From DATBAX01 sp963762965 (GTDB taxonomy: Bacteria > Acidobacteriota > Terriglobia > Terriglobales > Acidobacteriaceae): a DNA stretch of 64,000 nt. Both the position numbers and the translations under genes were made by a program. Positions 7,301 through 16,293 of the stretch are shown one piece after another. The DNA is taken from the NCBI GenBank assembly GCA_963762965.1, contig CAVXME010000001.1, positions 310,001 to 374,000 of the forward strand, written 5' to 3'. Each line of letters starts with the position of its first letter. Position 1 is the stretch's first letter. Under the pieces are notes generated by a model. The model was not told the origin of the DNA, ran no database searches, and saw only the letters and a list, made by a program, of their open reading frames with translations.

Positions 7301-9160
7301 TTACGTCTTGACCCTGCGCTGGTGTGTGCTCGGGATGCGCATATCTTCCCGGTACTTGGCGACCGTTCGGCGAGTGACCTGGATGCCCTGGGATTGCAGA
7401 ATTCTGGTGATCTGTTCGTCGGTCAAGGGACGGGCGGGATCTTCGTCCTCGATAAGCTTCTTGACCCGGCGTTTGAGGATGAGCAGTGAAGTATTGCCGC
7501 CCTCGGGACCGTTCACGCTCTCGCTGAAGAAATAACGCAGTTCAAACACGCCCTGCGGAGTGTGCGCATATTTGTTGGCCACCGCACGGCTGACGGTCGA
7601 GGGATGCACGCCGATTTCTTCGGCGACCTCCTTGATCATCATGGGCTTTAACTCGTCAATTCCGCTTTCCAGAAAGTCGCCCTGGCGCATCACGATGGTG
7701 TAGCAGACTTTCAAGATCGTCTGCTTGCGTTGCTCGATGTTCTTGATCAGTTGAATGGCGCTCTTGTAGCGCTCTTTGACGTAATTGCGGGTGTCTTTGT
7801 CGTTGGTATCGCGAGTCAGGAGGCGTTTGTAGGCCGGATTCAGCCGCAGCTGCGGGACATCGTCATCGTTCATCATGACCAGCCATTCGTCCCCGTGCTT
7901 TACGAAGGCGACGTCTGGTTCGATGAGCCGCGGCTGGCCCTTGTTGTAGCGCATTCCAGGACGGGGATCGAGTGTCCGAATGTATTCGAGGGCAGCCTGC
8001 ACGGCCTCAATCGGACGGCTGATCGCTCTGGCGATTTCCTTGTATTGCTTGTTTTGCAGGGCCCGCAAGTGTGAATCCACAACCACAATTGCATCGGCAA
8101 GGACGTGGGCCACTTCCTCGCCATTATCGACAGTATTGCCTTCGCCATTGCCATTCTTCTGGGTGGCAAGCTGTTGCTGATAGCGCAACTGGCAGATCAG
8201 ACACTCGCGCAGGTCACGGCAGCCCACGCCTGATGGATCCATCTGGCGTATGACTTCGATGGCTTCGTGAAGGTCTGCGAGATTGAAGTTGTGCTGGAAA
8301 ACTGGTGCAGATACAGGGGACGAAACTTGTTCCGGAATAGGCGCAGGCAGCGGCTCGGTCATTAACGATTCCGGAGCCTGTGCGGCTGCGGCTGCGCTGC
8401 TATTGTTGATCTCAGCACTGATGGAAGAAGCGATCTCTGCACTATCGGCCGTGATGCCACTCCAGCCTGCATCGGCCAGCAAATCGACGTCGCTAGCGTC
8501 GGCGGGACGATCGACGCCCTCCGATGACGCGTCCAACGACGATGCGTCCAGCAACGACGCGTCCAGTCCGAGCGCGGCGGCTTCCTTAACGACCTTTTCC
8601 ACGATTGTGGCATCGACTTCCGGCGGCGCTGGTGGCGCGATGCCCAGCAATTCGTCGTCGCTGGCGATCAAATAACCATCTTCGTTCAGATTGCCAATCA
8701 CGATTTCTGCAGCTTCGCGCACTTCCGGACGCACCGGAAGCGACCCTAGTTGCCATTTCAGATGATCGGAAAGATTGCTGGGCTTGGAGAGAAAATTCTC
8801 AAACGAAGGCCGTTCGATCTCTTCCATTTCTCCCGGACTGCGATAACCTGGATCGAGATATTCCTGGAAGAACGAACCAAAATCAATTTCTTCGAAGGGG
8901 TCTTTCTTTTCGACCGCGGTGACCGTATTTTCTTCGGGTACCACACGGTCACGCTCTTCTTCGCGCCGGTTTACATCGTCAATCAGGGGAACTGAATCTT
9001 CAAGCTCTTCGAGGACGGGATTCTCAACCATCTCGGCCGTGATCATGTCCCGCAGCTCAAGCTTGTTGAGCGCCAGAACACTAACCATCTGCACCAGCCC
9101 CGGGGTCAGGATCTGCCGCTGTGAAACTCTCAGGTGCAGCTTGGGTTGCAACATCACCAT
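7301..9160 (-). CDS. rpoN: RNA polymerase sigma-54 factor
   Basis: A 619-residue sigma-54. Region I (residues 1-50, LQPKLHLRVSQRQILTPGLVQM) is Gln/Leu rich and interacts with enhancer-binding ATPases. The core-binding domain is split by an Ala/Ser/Asp-rich insertion of about 90 residues (roughly 200-290) that includes the imperfect repeat LDASLLDASSLDASSEG. The C-terminal helix-turn-helix and the RpoN box (ARRTVAKYRE) are intact, so it should recognise -24/-12 promoters. The usual length is about 480 residues, so the insertion accounts for most of the excess. ATG 9160 starts MVMLQPKL. It lies between lptB and hpf. Confidence 0.96.
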   Translation of the reverse strand: MVMLQPKLHLRVSQRQILTPGLVQMVSVLALNKLELRDMITAEMVENPVLEELEDSVPLIDDVNRREEERDRVVPEENTVTAVEKKDPFEEIDFGSFFQEYLDPGYRSPGEMEEIERPSFENFLSKPSNLSDHLKWQLGSLPVRPEVREAAEIVIGNLNEDGYLIASDDELLGIAPPAPPEVDATIVEKVVKEAAALGLDASLLDASSLDASSEGVDRPADASDVDLLADAGWSGITADSAEIASSISAEINNSSAAAAAQAPESLMTEPLPAPIPEQVSSPVSAPVFQHNFNLADLHEAIEVIRQMDPSGVGCRDLRECLICQLRYQQQLATQKNGNGEGNTVDNGEEVAHVLADAIVVVDSHLRALQNKQYKEIARAISRPIEAVQAALEYIRTLDPRPGMRYNKGQPRLIEPDVAFVKHGDEWLVMMNDDDVPQLRLNPAYKRLLTRDTNDKDTRNYVKERYKSAIQLIKNIEQRKQTILKVCYTIVMRQGDFLESGIDELKPMMIKEVAEEIGVHPSTVSRAVANKYAHTPQGVFELRYFFSESVNGPEGGNTSLLILKRRVKKLIEDEDPARPLTDEQITRILQSQGIQVTRRTVAKYREDMRIPSTHQRRVKT

Positions 9161-9165
9161 AAGAT

Positions 9166-9280
9166 CAGTCGTTCGTCCTTGGTCGTGCGTCGTTTGGCCG
9201 TTGTGTCTCTGATCCTTGGCCTTAATAGCTGATCGTCTTTAGGAACTTGCCAACGACCAACGACGAAGGACCAACGACTG
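9166..9280. repeat. Palindrome of TCGTTGGTC-type words
   Basis: Left arm from 9166 and right arm ending at 9280 are reverse complements over at least 28 nt with four mismatches. Each arm repeats a GTCGTTGG-like word. The element fills the gap between lptB and rpoN. A related word set occurs at 18674-18782. Confidence 0.75.
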
Positions 9281-9282
9281 TT

Positions 9283-10011
9283 TCACACCAACGAAAAACT
9301 CTCTCCCAAATACACTCGCCTTACTTCGGGATTATTGGCCAGTTGGTCCGGATTGCCTGAGGCAAAAATCCGGCCTTCATCAATAATGTAGGCTCGGTCC
9401 GTAACTGCCAGCGTTTCCCTCACGCTGTGGTCTGTAATCAGCACGCCAATCCCGCCCGCCTTCAGGCTGCTGATAATTTTCTGCAAATCGAGCACGGCAA
9501 TCGGGTCAATCCCGGAAAATGGCTCATCCAGCAAAATAAACGTGGGGTTGATGCACAAAGCACGGGCAATCTCGACCCGGCGCCGCTCGCCCCCGGACAA
9601 CGCATATCCCCGGTTCTGGCGGATGTGCTCCAATCCCAACTGGTCAATCAGCTTTTCCATCTTTTCCCGGCGTTCATGCCAGGAAATAGGTTGCGCCTCC
9701 AGCACCGCGAGGATGTTTTCCTCAACGGTCAGCTTGCGGAATACCGAAGCTTCCTGGGGGAGATAACTGATGCCATACTGACGCGCCCGCAAATACATGG
9801 GCACGTCCGTAATATCTTCGTTGTCGATTAACACCCGGCCCGCATCAGGGGGTATCAGGCCCACGATGGTGTAGAAGGTTGTGGTCTTGCCGGCCCCGTT
9901 AGGCCCTAATAAACCAACAACTTCGCCCTGCTCTACGCGAATGCTGACCCCATTTACAACCCGGCGACCTCGATAAGACTTGCTAATTTCGTCGGCGGCC
10001 AGCGTGTGCAT
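9283..10011 (-). CDS. lptB: LPS export ABC transporter ATP-binding protein LptB
   Basis: A 242-residue ABC ATPase that powers LPS extraction by LptB2FGC at the inner membrane. Walker A GLLGPNGAGKTT, the Q-loop in ISYLPQEASVFRKL, signature SGGERRRVEIARAL and Walker B ILLDEPFSGIDP are all intact. The first two match LptB/YhbG closely. The upstream lptC/lptA-like gene ends TAA immediately before this ATG (TAAATG), so the two are translationally coupled. Confidence 0.96.
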   Translation of the reverse strand: MHTLAADEISKSYRGRRVVNGVSIRVEQGEVVGLLGPNGAGKTTTFYTIVGLIPPDAGRVLIDNEDITDVPMYLRARQYGISYLPQEASVFRKLTVEENILAVLEAQPISWHERREKMEKLIDQLGLEHIRQNRGYALSGGERRRVEIARALCINPTFILLDEPFSGIDPIAVLDLQKIISSLKAGGIGVLITDHSVRETLAVTDRAYIIDEGRIFASGNPDQLANNPEVRRVYLGESFSLV

Positions 10012-12309
10012 TTATCGTGCCACTCGCGTGTTTGTAACGGTTGGGGACTGGTTGTTTCCTTCTACGAGCACCCTATCATCGTGTCTAAATAAAGTCAACG
10101 AAACCCCGGTAATCTTGCCATGTTCGGCATCAAAAATGCTGGGCGGTCCGCCGGTCAAGACAAATTTGTCATCGGCGGATGTGTAGACAAGTTGATCTCC
10201 GGTGCCCCGGCGATCGGGTTGAGTGATGACCACGTTCTCCTGAGCGACGATATGGTCTATTTTCCCCGCCGATGTAACTGGCTGATTCCCCACCGTTTGA
10301 CCGCGAGCTTGCAGGAAAACATCCATACGCGAAGCAGTAACGGTCGCGTCGGTTCCTTTTGCCACTACATTGCCCTCGAAATGCGCTTTGCGGTCGTTGT
10401 CCGAGTAGTTCAAGTCGTCGGAAGTCACTAGGACGGGACTGTTCTGACCGTTTTTCTCGGGTTGGACCAGCACAGTGGACACTTTTTGGCTGGCGGAGGA
10501 GTGCGCGGTTACGTAGCGGCGGTCGCGATCAAACTCAATGGAAGGTGCTTCCACCAGGTTATCGTCCTGCCACAGCCGGGCGTCGCCAGTGTAAAGCGCA
10601 ACCGACGGTGTGCGATGCGCGGTCATGGAGCGCGCGGTCACGTGGATCGGACTGGACGAAGCCAATAGGGATCCATTCGGCTGCGGCTTGAGATCGGAAT
10701 ACGTGCTCTTCACATCGCCGTCGGCGAAAGCATCACCAGTTGCCCGGTTCATGCGCATGGTGCGCGCCGTGGTAGTCATATTCTTATCAATGACCCGGGA
10801 GGAGCCGGTCAGGGTCAGGATTTGATCCGCCGGGGTGTAACGGCCCTTGTCTCCCCATGCCTGACGCTCGCCATCGGCATAGGCAACATTGCCCTGCTGG
10901 ACGATGGTCTGCACTCCCCTGCCGGGAATGAGAGCCGCATCGACACTGTTGCTGGTGCTCAACCGGTCCGGCTGCCCGGGAGCGCTGTTCACGATGCGGG
11001 CTGCGGGAGCGCCGTGCACGGAAGCAAGCTGGCCCAAGTCGTCGAACTTCGCCTCAAATTTTTCGGCAGTGACAACCGTCTGTTGCCCTGTGCTGGGAGC
11101 GGTTGGTCGGATGATCATTTGCGGAGGGCCGGCGGTTTCGGCCCGCTCGAAATGCCGGCCGTCCGCCAGGTAGAAATCAACCACTGGGGCGGTCAGTTCA
11201 AAATCCTGCGGCGTCGCCGATCCGGACGACGGTTTCTGATGCTGCAAGAGCTTTACGTTTTCCTCCGCGTGTATCTTTTTCAGGACACTCTTGCTTTCAA
11301 CATTCCTGGCCGCGCGACTCTCGGCAAAGTCGAGAATTGCACGGCCGGCGGTCCCCTGCATCGGCTGCGGGCCCTCAGTGTCCAATCGGACATCGCCGGT
11401 AAAAATGGCGGCGTGCAATGTGCTGCGCTGCGAGTCGCCAGCCTGGGACGCCATCAACAGCTCCAGTTGGGAGGATTGCACTTTTGCCGGCTGCTCGCCT
11501 TTCGATTCCACCAAAACATTACCGTGCGCAAATACATGGTCCACTGTGTTGTCGGGACGCAGGAACATCGTGGCTTCGTCGGCATCCGCCTGCTGGAGGC
11601 CGTCCACCAGGTGAGCATGATCGAGCACCACAATTCGCGGATCTCTGGTGATGGTCCCATGGATCGCGGTTACCGTCGCCGGCTTGGTTCCGCTCAACAT
11701 AATGTTCACCTGCGACAGCATGGTGAGCACATTGGTCTTGGCGTTATAAGTCACTCCCACCGCGGATCCGCTCGCCTGTGGGACGCGAAAATCGACTCTC
11801 TCCGCAGTGCGCGCATCCCCGGTGTTCTGATTGAAAGTCAGATTGGTGGTCTTAAGGTGGATGGGGTTCTTGAGTTCCTTGGGTGACGCTTGATCGGCAG
11901 CGCTAACGCCTCCGGGATTGGCTTGCAGATCCATTTCCACCTCGCCCTTGCCAATCACATCTCCCGACTGCTGGTCGTATTCGAAGTTCTTGCCGTAGAT
12001 TTGGTCGAAGCGGCTGGAGTCGCGTCCGTAAAGAGTGATTTCCACGTTGGAAAGCTCGGCCCGGCGTCCATCCTTGAATTGCAATGCTTTGCTGGCCTCG
12101 ACCCGGAAGAGGGTGCGTCCCTGTTCCGACTTGGAGATGCTGAAACCGGTGGCCGTTTGCTGGATTTCCAGACCGATTTTCTCCGGCACCTGCTTCAGGG
12201 CATTCTGCACTTTATGCCGGGCATAGAGATACATCCCACCCACCACCACGACCGAGAAGATCGCAGCGAGCGCAAACCAGCGGCGCAAGCGGGAAATTTG
12301 AGGAGGCAT
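10012..12309 (-). CDS. LptC/LptA-like fusion protein with multiple OstA-type repeats
   Basis: A 765-residue membrane-anchored protein. One N-terminal membrane helix (about residues 10-30, RRWFALAAIFSVVVVGGMYLYA) is followed by an LptC-like domain. A long series of OstA/LptA-type beta-jellyroll units follows, each with a pattern such as GKGEVEMD, GNVLVESKG, GNVAYADG, GDVKSTY, GNVVAKGTDATVTA and ENVVITQPD. E. coli LptC and LptA are each about 190 residues, so this single chain could span the periplasm by itself. ATG 12309 is preferred because the longer frame would overlap the upstream gene. It is coupled to lptB. Confidence 0.88.
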   Translation of the reverse strand: MPPQISRLRRWFALAAIFSVVVVGGMYLYARHKVQNALKQVPEKIGLEIQQTATGFSISKSEQGRTLFRVEASKALQFKDGRRAELSNVEITLYGRDSSRFDQIYGKNFEYDQQSGDVIGKGEVEMDLQANPGGVSAADQASPKELKNPIHLKTTNLTFNQNTGDARTAERVDFRVPQASGSAVGVTYNAKTNVLTMLSQVNIMLSGTKPATVTAIHGTITRDPRIVVLDHAHLVDGLQQADADEATMFLRPDNTVDHVFAHGNVLVESKGEQPAKVQSSQLELLMASQAGDSQRSTLHAAIFTGDVRLDTEGPQPMQGTAGRAILDFAESRAARNVESKSVLKKIHAEENVKLLQHQKPSSGSATPQDFELTAPVVDFYLADGRHFERAETAGPPQMIIRPTAPSTGQQTVVTAEKFEAKFDDLGQLASVHGAPAARIVNSAPGQPDRLSTSNSVDAALIPGRGVQTIVQQGNVAYADGERQAWGDKGRYTPADQILTLTGSSRVIDKNMTTTARTMRMNRATGDAFADGDVKSTYSDLKPQPNGSLLASSSPIHVTARSMTAHRTPSVALYTGDARLWQDDNLVEAPSIEFDRDRRYVTAHSSASQKVSTVLVQPEKNGQNSPVLVTSDDLNYSDNDRKAHFEGNVVAKGTDATVTASRMDVFLQARGQTVGNQPVTSAGKIDHIVAQENVVITQPDRRGTGDQLVYTSADDKFVLTGGPPSIFDAEHGKITGVSLTLFRHDDRVLVEGNNQSPTVTNTRVAR

Positions 12310-12349
12310 CTGCCTAGAGTTTACTTGATGGCGGAGCCGAAGATGGGAA

Positions 12350-12895
12350 TTAGCGATAGCGGACCAGGGTGCTGGCAATCATGTCGTGCAGGGCCTGCTT
12401 GCGCTCGGTGAACCCGGCCATGATGAAGCCAATCATGAGAATGATTCCAGAAATAATCTTGGCGAAATGGCGTCCGGTGGCGCGGGCAAAAGAGATGCGG
12501 TTTCCTGCTAAATCAGTCACCTTCAGCCCGAAGATCAGTTTGCCCAACGTGGCCTGTTGCGAGGAACTCTCCATTAAGGATTCGTAAAGCCAGGAGACTA
12601 CGATCGAAAACCCGGCGAAGTGCACGGTTGGGCCGGCTCCAGGGGCACCGAAATCAGTGTGACTGGATATGTGCAACACCATCCGCACCGGGAAAACCGC
12701 GATTTGGAGCAGGATGACGTCAATGATCACCGCGATGAAGCGGATCCAGAACCCCGCCCAATGCACCGCCGCGACCGGGACCGGGCGCGCGCCCGCCGCG
12801 ACAGCTCCCAGAGCAGTACCGCAATTCGAACAAAACTGCACCGTCGGCGCATTTTGAGCGCCGCATTGATTGCAGAAAATCGCAGCGTCGGTCAT
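12350..12895 (-). CDS. RDD-family membrane protein with N-terminal zinc ribbon
   Basis: A 181-residue protein. Residues 5-28 form a zinc ribbon with two CxxC pairs (CNQCGAQNAPTVQFCSNCG). The rest is an RDD domain with membrane helices: AGFWIRFIAVIIDVILL gives the Arg and Asp of the family name, and TLGKLIFGLKV the second conserved block. RDD proteins are poorly understood; some act as ion antiporters. It sits 40 bp upstream of lptCA on the same strand, which may mean co-transcription with LPS export. It is divergent from an ABC ATPase gene. Confidence 0.85.
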   Translation of the reverse strand: MTDAAIFCNQCGAQNAPTVQFCSNCGTALGAVAAGARPVPVAAVHWAGFWIRFIAVIIDVILLQIAVFPVRMVLHISSHTDFGAPGAGPTVHFAGFSIVVSWLYESLMESSSQQATLGKLIFGLKVTDLAGNRISFARATGRHFAKIISGIILMIGFIMAGFTERKQALHDMIASTLVRYR

Positions 12896-12986
12896 GAGCC
12901 GAGAATATAACCACGTTTCGGTGTTGTGTAAAGCCTTTGCGGGAAATTTTTTCCTAGACCGACGCCGTCGTTTAAACTCTCACGAC

Positions 12987-13775
12987 ATGACTTCACGATC
13001 TCCGGCCCTGCTGGACCTGCAAAACGTCCGCGTGATGCGCGGCGACAAGACGGTTCTCGATGATTTCACTCTTCGCGTTGACAGCGACGAACGTGTCGCC
13101 ATTCTGGGCCCCAACGGCTGCGGCAAATCCACATTGATTAAGACCATTACCCGCGAATGCTATCCCGTGGTCCGCGTGGGTTCGAGCATGAAGATTCTAG
13201 GCGAGGACACCTGGAACGTTTTCGAGTTGCGCTCCCTACTGGGCATTGTTTCGAACGACCTCATGTCCGCATGCACCGGAGAAGCGACCGGGCGCGATGT
13301 GGTTCTTTCCGGTTTCTTCAGCAGCACCGATATATTCCCTAACCACCATGTGATTCCTGAGCAGAGAGATCTGGCCGACGCCGCGCTGGCCCAATTGAAC
13401 ATTTCTCATTTAGCCGAACGTGCGGTCAGCGAAATGTCCTCGGGCGAAGCCAGGCGTGTATTGATCGCCCGCGCTTTGGTTCACCATCCTCATGCGCTAT
13501 TGTTCGATGAACCCAGTAATTCATTAGACGTTTTCGCTCGCCACAGCCTGCGCCAGACCATGAGCCTGCTGGCCGAGTCCGGCATTGGAATGATTCTGGT
13601 GACCCATGATCTTTCCGACATCATTCCCGAGATCGATCGCGTACTTCTGATGTCGAGCGGCCGAATCGTAGCCGATGGCCGCAAGGAAGACCTACTAAAG
13701 CCGGAACGTCTGGCGGCGCTATTTGGAATTGATGTGGCCTTGGCGCAGCGCCAGGGCTATTACCATTTGTGGTGA
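12987..13775 (+). CDS. Stand-alone ABC ATPase, YlmA/ModF-like
   Basis: A 262-residue ATPase with Walker A ILGPNGCGKSTLIK, signature MSSGEARRVLIARAL, Walker B ALLFDEPSNSLD and the switch His in MILVTHDLSDI. The Ser-Ser-Gly-Glu signature and the layout resemble the YlmA/ModF/PhrA group, whose members are often encoded without a permease. No membrane partner lies nearby. ATG 12987 was chosen because the upstream open frame overlaps the divergent RDD gene. The substrate, if any, is unknown. Confidence 0.85.
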   Translation: MTSRSPALLDLQNVRVMRGDKTVLDDFTLRVDSDERVAILGPNGCGKSTLIKTITRECYPVVRVGSSMKILGEDTWNVFELRSLLGIVSNDLMSACTGEATGRDVVLSGFFSSTDIFPNHHVIPEQRDLADAALAQLNISHLAERAVSEMSSGEARRVLIARALVHHPHALLFDEPSNSLDVFARHSLRQTMSLLAESGIGMILVTHDLSDIIPEIDRVLLMSSGRIVADGRKEDLLKPERLAALFGIDVALAQRQGYYHLW

Positions 13776-13776
13776 G

Positions 13777-14484
13777 TTAAAAATTCTCATCCATTGTGAT
13801 CTGCTGCACCATCTGATCGAGTTGGTTCGCGGCCTGCGCCTTCTTGCTCGAAAAATCCAGAATTTCCTTGTTCAAAACCCCCAGACGATCTTCCTGAGAG
13901 TCGAGTTGATGGGTATAGCGTTGAAGGAGCGCTTTTTCCTCCGGGCTGCCCTTCAGGGCTTTCATATTTTCGCGCAGGCGAGCCTGATCTTTGGTGATGG
14001 CTTCTACTTCCTGCTGACGCTGCGTGATTTCCGCCTGGAAATTATCAACTTCGTTCTTCTGCGCGAGGACTTTGCGAAAAATTTCCTGCAACTGGGGACT
14101 TAATTCTTTCTGCTGAGCGAAGAGAGTGACTTGATCGTCGTCCAGTTCGCTGAGTTGGTATTGCGTGTCCTCGGGATGGTATTCCTCAATCTCGAGTTTC
14201 TCGGTCTTGCCCGGCCCTACGCCCACGCGGAACCGCAAGAACGACGCCGAAGTTTCCTCGGGCTTTGCGCCTTCCGCCAGCTTCCAGCCTTCACGCGCGG
14301 GATGCTCGATGACCACCTGTCTCGGTGTTGTGTCCGAGTTATGCAGCGTATATTTGCGGCTGTCACGCTGCTCATGGGTGAGAATCATAATGCCTTTAGC
14401 GATACGCACATGAGTCGATGGCTTGTCGCTTCCTTCCTCATCCATGGTGATGCGTAGAGCTGGGTCGGCAGCATAGGAAATCAA
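13777..14484 (-). CDS. DUF4139-type protein, C-terminal part (continuation of upstream reading frame)
   Basis: A 235-residue frame opening at a TTG (14484) that overlaps the stop of the upstream frame by 4 nt. Its first residues (ISYAADPALRI) look like the natural continuation of the upstream protein's last ones (LLETVHPAERR), needing only one extra base at the junction. It contains the end of a DUF4139 beta domain, then a coiled coil (about residues 125-225, QLQEIFRKVLAQKNEVDNFQ onward). It has no signal peptide, although its partner does. I think it is the 3' part of one gene split by a frameshift, but a coupled two-gene arrangement cannot be excluded from sequence alone. Confidence 0.7.
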   Translation of the reverse strand: MISYAADPALRITMDEEGSDKPSTHVRIAKGIMILTHEQRDSRKYTLHNSDTTPRQVVIEHPAREGWKLAEGAKPEETSASFLRFRVGVGPGKTEKLEIEEYHPEDTQYQLSELDDDQVTLFAQQKELSPQLQEIFRKVLAQKNEVDNFQAEITQRQQEVEAITKDQARLRENMKALKGSPEEKALLQRYTHQLDSQEDRLGVLNKEILDFSSKKAQAANQLDQMVQQITMDENF

Positions 14485-16181
14485 CGGCGTTCGGCGGGAT
14501 GGACCGTTTCGAGCAGACCTTCTCCTGCAAAGGTATCGGCGTCCAGAATATTGAATGTGCCGGAATCAAGCGTCAGTCCGCTGGAGTTGGTGATCCATAA
14601 TGCGCGGCGGATTTCTTTGGAATCTTCGTTCCACAACGAAACTTTTTCAGCCTCAATGCGCGCCTGCAAAATGGGCACCAGGGCCGACTGGTTTTTACCG
14701 ATGGTGATCTTCTGCTTGATGTTGTATTCGAAGTAGTCGCCCATGGCTTTGCCTTCAGCTTCTACGTGCTGTTTGGCAATGGCGGTGTTCACCGAACTCA
14801 TCTCGGCGTGGCGGTCGTTTCCACTTGGGGCGGCGTGGCCTCGAACTTGACCGTCTCTGTAGGTGTTGCCCACCTCGAGCTCTGGCATCAATTTCGTTGC
14901 TGCGGCCCACGCCAATAAAGAAGTTGCTGAGATCGAATCTCTTGAATCCTGGCGAATCGACGAACAGAGCGGAGTTCCCCATCGGCACGTTATAGAACTG
15001 GTAAATGCCACGGGCATCGGTGGTTGTGGTTTGGGTAGCACCGTTCTGTTCATTCCGGACCATGACTTGCGCCCCGGCAACAGCTGCACCCGACGCATCG
15101 GTGACAGTTCCGCGCAAGCTGGTTGCGCCTGCCGAGATGGTGGCGGCGCAGTCAGTTTGTCGTATTGTTCAAGCCGATCGAACTGACGGCTCACCGTCCC
15201 CTCATGTTCCTGCGGAGTCAGCATCACCGAAGGCGGCAGCTCTACCACCGGACGCCGCACATAAAACGGCTGCGAAATGTCCTGAATGAACGACTGCGGC
15301 GCTCCAGCTACTAGCGAAAGCTCGACATCTTTCCAGTCTTCGCCGACGGTGTTATCGACTATCGCCCAGCCCTGTAGCATCGGCCTTTCCTTCTCTTTTT
15401 CACTGGGCGTCGCCGGGATAATAATTCTGTACGTGCTCTTCCACACCGGCACTTCACTGATGTAGCTGACAAAAATGTCGCGGTCGCCGCTGCCTGCGGC
15501 AGAAATGGTCATGCGGCGCAGGTCGCGGGCCCGCGAGGAACCGACCAGATTCAAATACTTTCCTACTTCATCGTTCAAATCGTGATCGGCGAGGCGTACG
15601 GACGTTCCCGAATTTAGATCAAAATTCCGCATCTCGCCGGTATCCGTGATGATGGAAAAGGTCGTCACTTCATTCGAGATGCCCTTCTCGCTGATTCGTT
15701 GCTCTTTTTCCACGCTGAGAAGACGGCCCGTGGCACTGCTGGTTCCGCTATGCACCTCGACGCGCGCGCCTCGCATGGCGGTCAGGAATTCCGCGCGATT
15801 GACTGCTTCTCCGAATGGCAGACGCAGACCCTTCAACCGTTCGTCGAGCGGCGCGATCGAGTTGTAGCGAACGCTGGCAATGTGACCCTCGCCGAGATCC
15901 ACCACGGTGAGAGACTTCAGCACATCGTTGAGCTGGGCGGTGGTGAAGTCGATGGAGAGGTCCTGATTGCCATGAACCTTTGCCGAGTGCTCGAAATATC
16001 CCACGCCGTTTTTGTAGAGCACGACCCGTTTGACGGGCAGACGGGCGTCCGAGACATTCTCGGCGGGTGATGCCGGCGAATCTTTCGGCTTGGGTGGGGC
16101 GGTTTGCTTTGGAGAGGTTTGAGCCTGGGAAAGACTGAACAGCGAAATTGCAACGATTCCGGTAAAGATGATCCGGCGCAT
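14481..16181 (-). CDS. DUF4139-type secreted protein, N-terminal part, with internal frame disruptions
   Basis: A 566-residue open frame with a signal peptide (MRRIIFTGIVAISLFSLSQAQ) and a GGAAGGTG ribosome-binding site before ATG 16181. Residues 1-335 and the last 110 or so (KQKITIGKNQSALVPILQAR) match the DUF4139 pattern. Between about 15140 and 14800 the frame reads as nonsense. Another frame there encodes a textbook carboxypeptidase-regulatory-like Ig domain (LRGTVTDASGAAVAGAQVMV, then YQFYNVPMG), and a third encodes TETVKFEATPPQVETTATPR. At least four compensating shifts are needed, so the gene is either decayed or the sequence holds indel errors. The intact product would be an envelope protein of about 800 residues. 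Confidence 0.7.
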   Translation of the reverse strand: MRRIIFTGIVAISLFSLSQAQTSPKQTAPPKPKDSPASPAENVSDARLPVKRVVLYKNGVGYFEHSAKVHGNQDLSIDFTTAQLNDVLKSLTVVDLGEGHIASVRYNSIAPLDERLKGLRLPFGEAVNRAEFLTAMRGARVEVHSGTSSATGRLLSVEKEQRISEKGISNEVTTFSIITDTGEMRNFDLNSGTSVRLADHDLNDEVGKYLNLVGSSRARDLRRMTISAAGSGDRDIFVSYISEVPVWKSTYRIIIPATPSEKEKERPMLQGWAIVDNTVGEDWKDVELSLVAGAPQSFIQDISQPFYVRRPVVELPPSVMLTPQEHEGTVSRQFDRLEQYDKLTAPPPSRQAQPACAELSPMRRVQLLPGRKSWSGMNRTVLPKPQPPMPVAFTSSITCRWGTPLCSSIRQDSRDSISATSLLAWAAATKLMPELEVGNTYRDGQVRGHAAPSGNDRHAEMSSVNTAIAKQHVEAEGKAMGDYFEYNIKQKITIGKNQSALVPILQARIEAEKVSLWNEDSKEIRRALWITNSSGLTLDSGTFNILDADTFAGEGLLETVHPAERR

Positions 16182-16272
16182 AGACACCTTCCACTTCGAA
16201 TCGGGAGTTTAGCACCTGAGTGTCTGTGTGCAAACGGAGAAAATAACGAAGGACAATGATGAGATGAAAAGC

Positions 16273-16293
16273 GGACAGCCGAGGCGGCTGTCC
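16273..16293 (-). terminator. Hairpin terminator after recJ
   Basis: An 8-bp perfect stem GGACAGCC / GGCTGTCC with a GAGGC loop lies directly after the recJ stop on the minus strand and is followed there by GCTTTTC. Consistent with a rho-independent terminator. Confidence 0.6.

Noticed and set aside
10822..11886. Open frame of 354 residues on the plus strand
   Set aside because: It is fully antisense to the LptC/LptA-like gene; such long shadows are expected at this GC content.
14800..15140. Programmed ribosomal frameshift sites in the DUF4139 gene
   Set aside because: At least four shifts of varying direction without a slippery heptamer make programmed frameshifting unlikely.
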